DNA from: Macrophomina tecta
Lineage: Eukaryota; Ascomycota; Dothideomycetes; Botryosphaeriales; Botryosphaeriaceae
Reading direction: 5' to 3'
Length of the DNA stretch: 64,000 bases
NCBI GenBank assembly: GCA_024180945.1
Contig: JAKSGN010000007.1
Coordinates: forward strand, 248,001-312,000
Positions 63,057 to 64,000 of this stretch are shown in pieces. Position numbers and translations under genes: made by a program. The notes under the pieces are model-generated. The model had not been told where the DNA came from. It searched no databases and worked only from the letters and a program-made list of their open reading frames with translations. Positions within the stretch are counted from its first letter, which is position 1, and every line of letters starts with the position of its first letter.

Positions 63057-64000
63057 TCAGACATTTGTCGATTCCCTCCGTTTTATAAGAACTTTGAGAC
63101 CGGTCTGGTTCACAAACCACCGGTTCTCAACCTTCCAATGACGGTTCGAGGGGTCGGCCCATTGGAACTATAGAGCACATTTCCGAGTGTCAGAGGCAAA
63201 AGGCTGCGAAAGCCACGGAGAACAGCCTCAGGACAGGCACTTACCGTGAAAGTCTGCAAAAGACTCGGGATGAGTTTGTACACTTCGAGGTGCGCAATGT
63301 TCTTGCCTAAGCAAACGCGGTGTCCAGCACCAAACTGGCGGAATCAGTCAGCGGCGGGGCGCAGACCCAATGCGCTTTCTTCACCGGCAAAAACTCACAG
63401 TCAGCAATGCGTTCTCCATTGTGCGTCTTTTCTCTGCGCTGATTCCAATCCAGCGCTCGGGCTTCCAGTCGTTGCAATCGTGCCCGAAGGTGTCGGGGTC
63501 ACGGTGTACGACCCACGCACTCATTCCTACAACAGTGCCCGGCGGAAGGGCCTGGCCACACACGGTGGCTCCCGACGCGGGCACCACTCGCTCGAGCGGG
63601 AGGCCAAAGGGCGGGTGCAATCGCCCGGCCTCCTTGATCACGGCATCCAAGTAAGGAAGTTCGCGGGCCTCTCGCCATGTGGCTGGGTTGGAGAGACGGC
63701 CGGATGCCGCTGCATGGTCGAGTTCAGCAAGGAGACGGCTCATAGATTCCGGGTTGGCCAGCAGGGAATGGAAGACTGTGCGCAAGAGTATGGCAGTGGT
63801 ATCGGATCCTGCAGCCACATTTGACGTTGTCCACACGGTCAGAGCGAACGGAGGTATCGAAGAATCGTTTCGGATGGCGGCCATGAAGCGGGCCAGAAAG
63901 TCGTTCTCATTGACTTTAGCCGTCTGATCTGCGGCTTCGCTCTTCTGTCGCTCCCGGACCCGGGCCACGGCAAAGCTTACAACAGGATTGGCACGGACGG
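63057..64000 (-). pseudogene. Cytochrome P450, 3' part (runs off window), one-base insertion in heme exon
   Basis: Exons 63399-64000 (open at the right edge), 63245-63335 and 63057-63167. Conserved parts: I-helix AAGSDTT, K-helix KEAGR (ExxR), DWKPERWIG, and FGAGHRVCLGK with the heme Cys. The C-terminus reads FQWADPSNRHWKVENRWFV. Overall type resembles pisatin-demethylase-like fungal P450s. The heme exon is 91 nt where 90 would keep frame: an extra T in the run 63300-63302 (A on the coding strand) shifts reading after CLGK, and dropping it gives NIAHLEVYKLIPSLLQTF and a correct join to the last exon. Either a real lesion or an assembly error. Confidence 0.85.

Noticed and set aside
1..64000. 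CRISPR arrays, bacterial operons, riboswitches
   Set aside because: Intron-containing eukaryotic DNA; no regularly spaced repeats of CRISPR type seen.
1..64000. tRNA genes
   Set aside because: I searched by eye for B-box-like GGTTCGA/GGTTCAA contexts and found no convincing cloverleaf; the only such hit belongs to the 5S rRNA. A tRNA scan would be decisive.

Overview
The window is 64 kb of nuclear DNA from a filamentous ascomycete (Pezizomycotina). Genes are compact, with short GT-AG introns of about 42-115 bp and CTAAC-like branch sites. Fungal-specific families dominate: two Zn2Cys6 regulators, a HET-domain protein, two cytochrome P450s, FAD monooxygenases, MFS transporters, a PL1 pectate lyase, a secreted cysteine-rich protein, a GPI-type cupredoxin and a dispersed 5S rRNA gene. 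The content suggests a plant-associated species; I do not name one. Exon boundaries were set by hand from splice sites and reading-frame continuity.

Layout. 1-12 kb: end-truncated secreted protein, a Zn2Cys6 regulator, an FAD monooxygenase with a one-base frameshift, an SDR without a visible start, an MCT-like transporter and a salicylate-hydroxylase-like monooxygenase. Together these look like a small metabolic cluster. 13-26 kb: pectate lyase, a DHA1-type MFS exporter divergent from an ornithine-decarboxylase-like enzyme, 5S rRNA, a HET protein and a complete P450. 28-46 kb is mostly conserved housekeeping: MDR oxidoreductase, mitochondrial PP2C, HERPUD/Usa1-like UBL protein, phosphatidylserine decarboxylase, MIF-like protein, CENP-X (MHF2) and GPI-type cupredoxin. 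A frameshifted Tc1-like element sits in the shared promoter of the UBL and PSD genes. 46-53 kb: a possible small gene, an AflR-like Zn2Cys6 regulator and an FSH hydrolase.

54-62.5 kb is the most unusual part. Two nearly identical hAT elements (about 2.72 kb each) face each other in inverted orientation around 1.7 kb of DNA. The left copy has an intact transposase and the right copy is broken. The 8-bp target duplication GTGGCGGC lies beside the 5' end of one element and the 3' end of the other. This fits one hAT insertion into a 2OG-Fe(II) oxygenase gene, followed by recombination between the inverted copies that flipped the middle segment. The gene's start codon and N-terminal 83 codons (a likely mitochondrial presequence) now lie inverted at 56814-57064, while the catalytic part remains at 61259-62422. 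The hAT terminus fused to the catalytic part supplies an in-frame ATG and a short hydrophobic leader resembling a signal peptide. A second gene in the flipped segment, for a disordered nuclear-type protein, is cut off by the right element and runs in frame into it.

The window ends in the 3' part of a second P450, whose heme-binding exon carries an extra base. Several genes show single-base frameshifts, so base-level assembly error and real decay both need to be considered.
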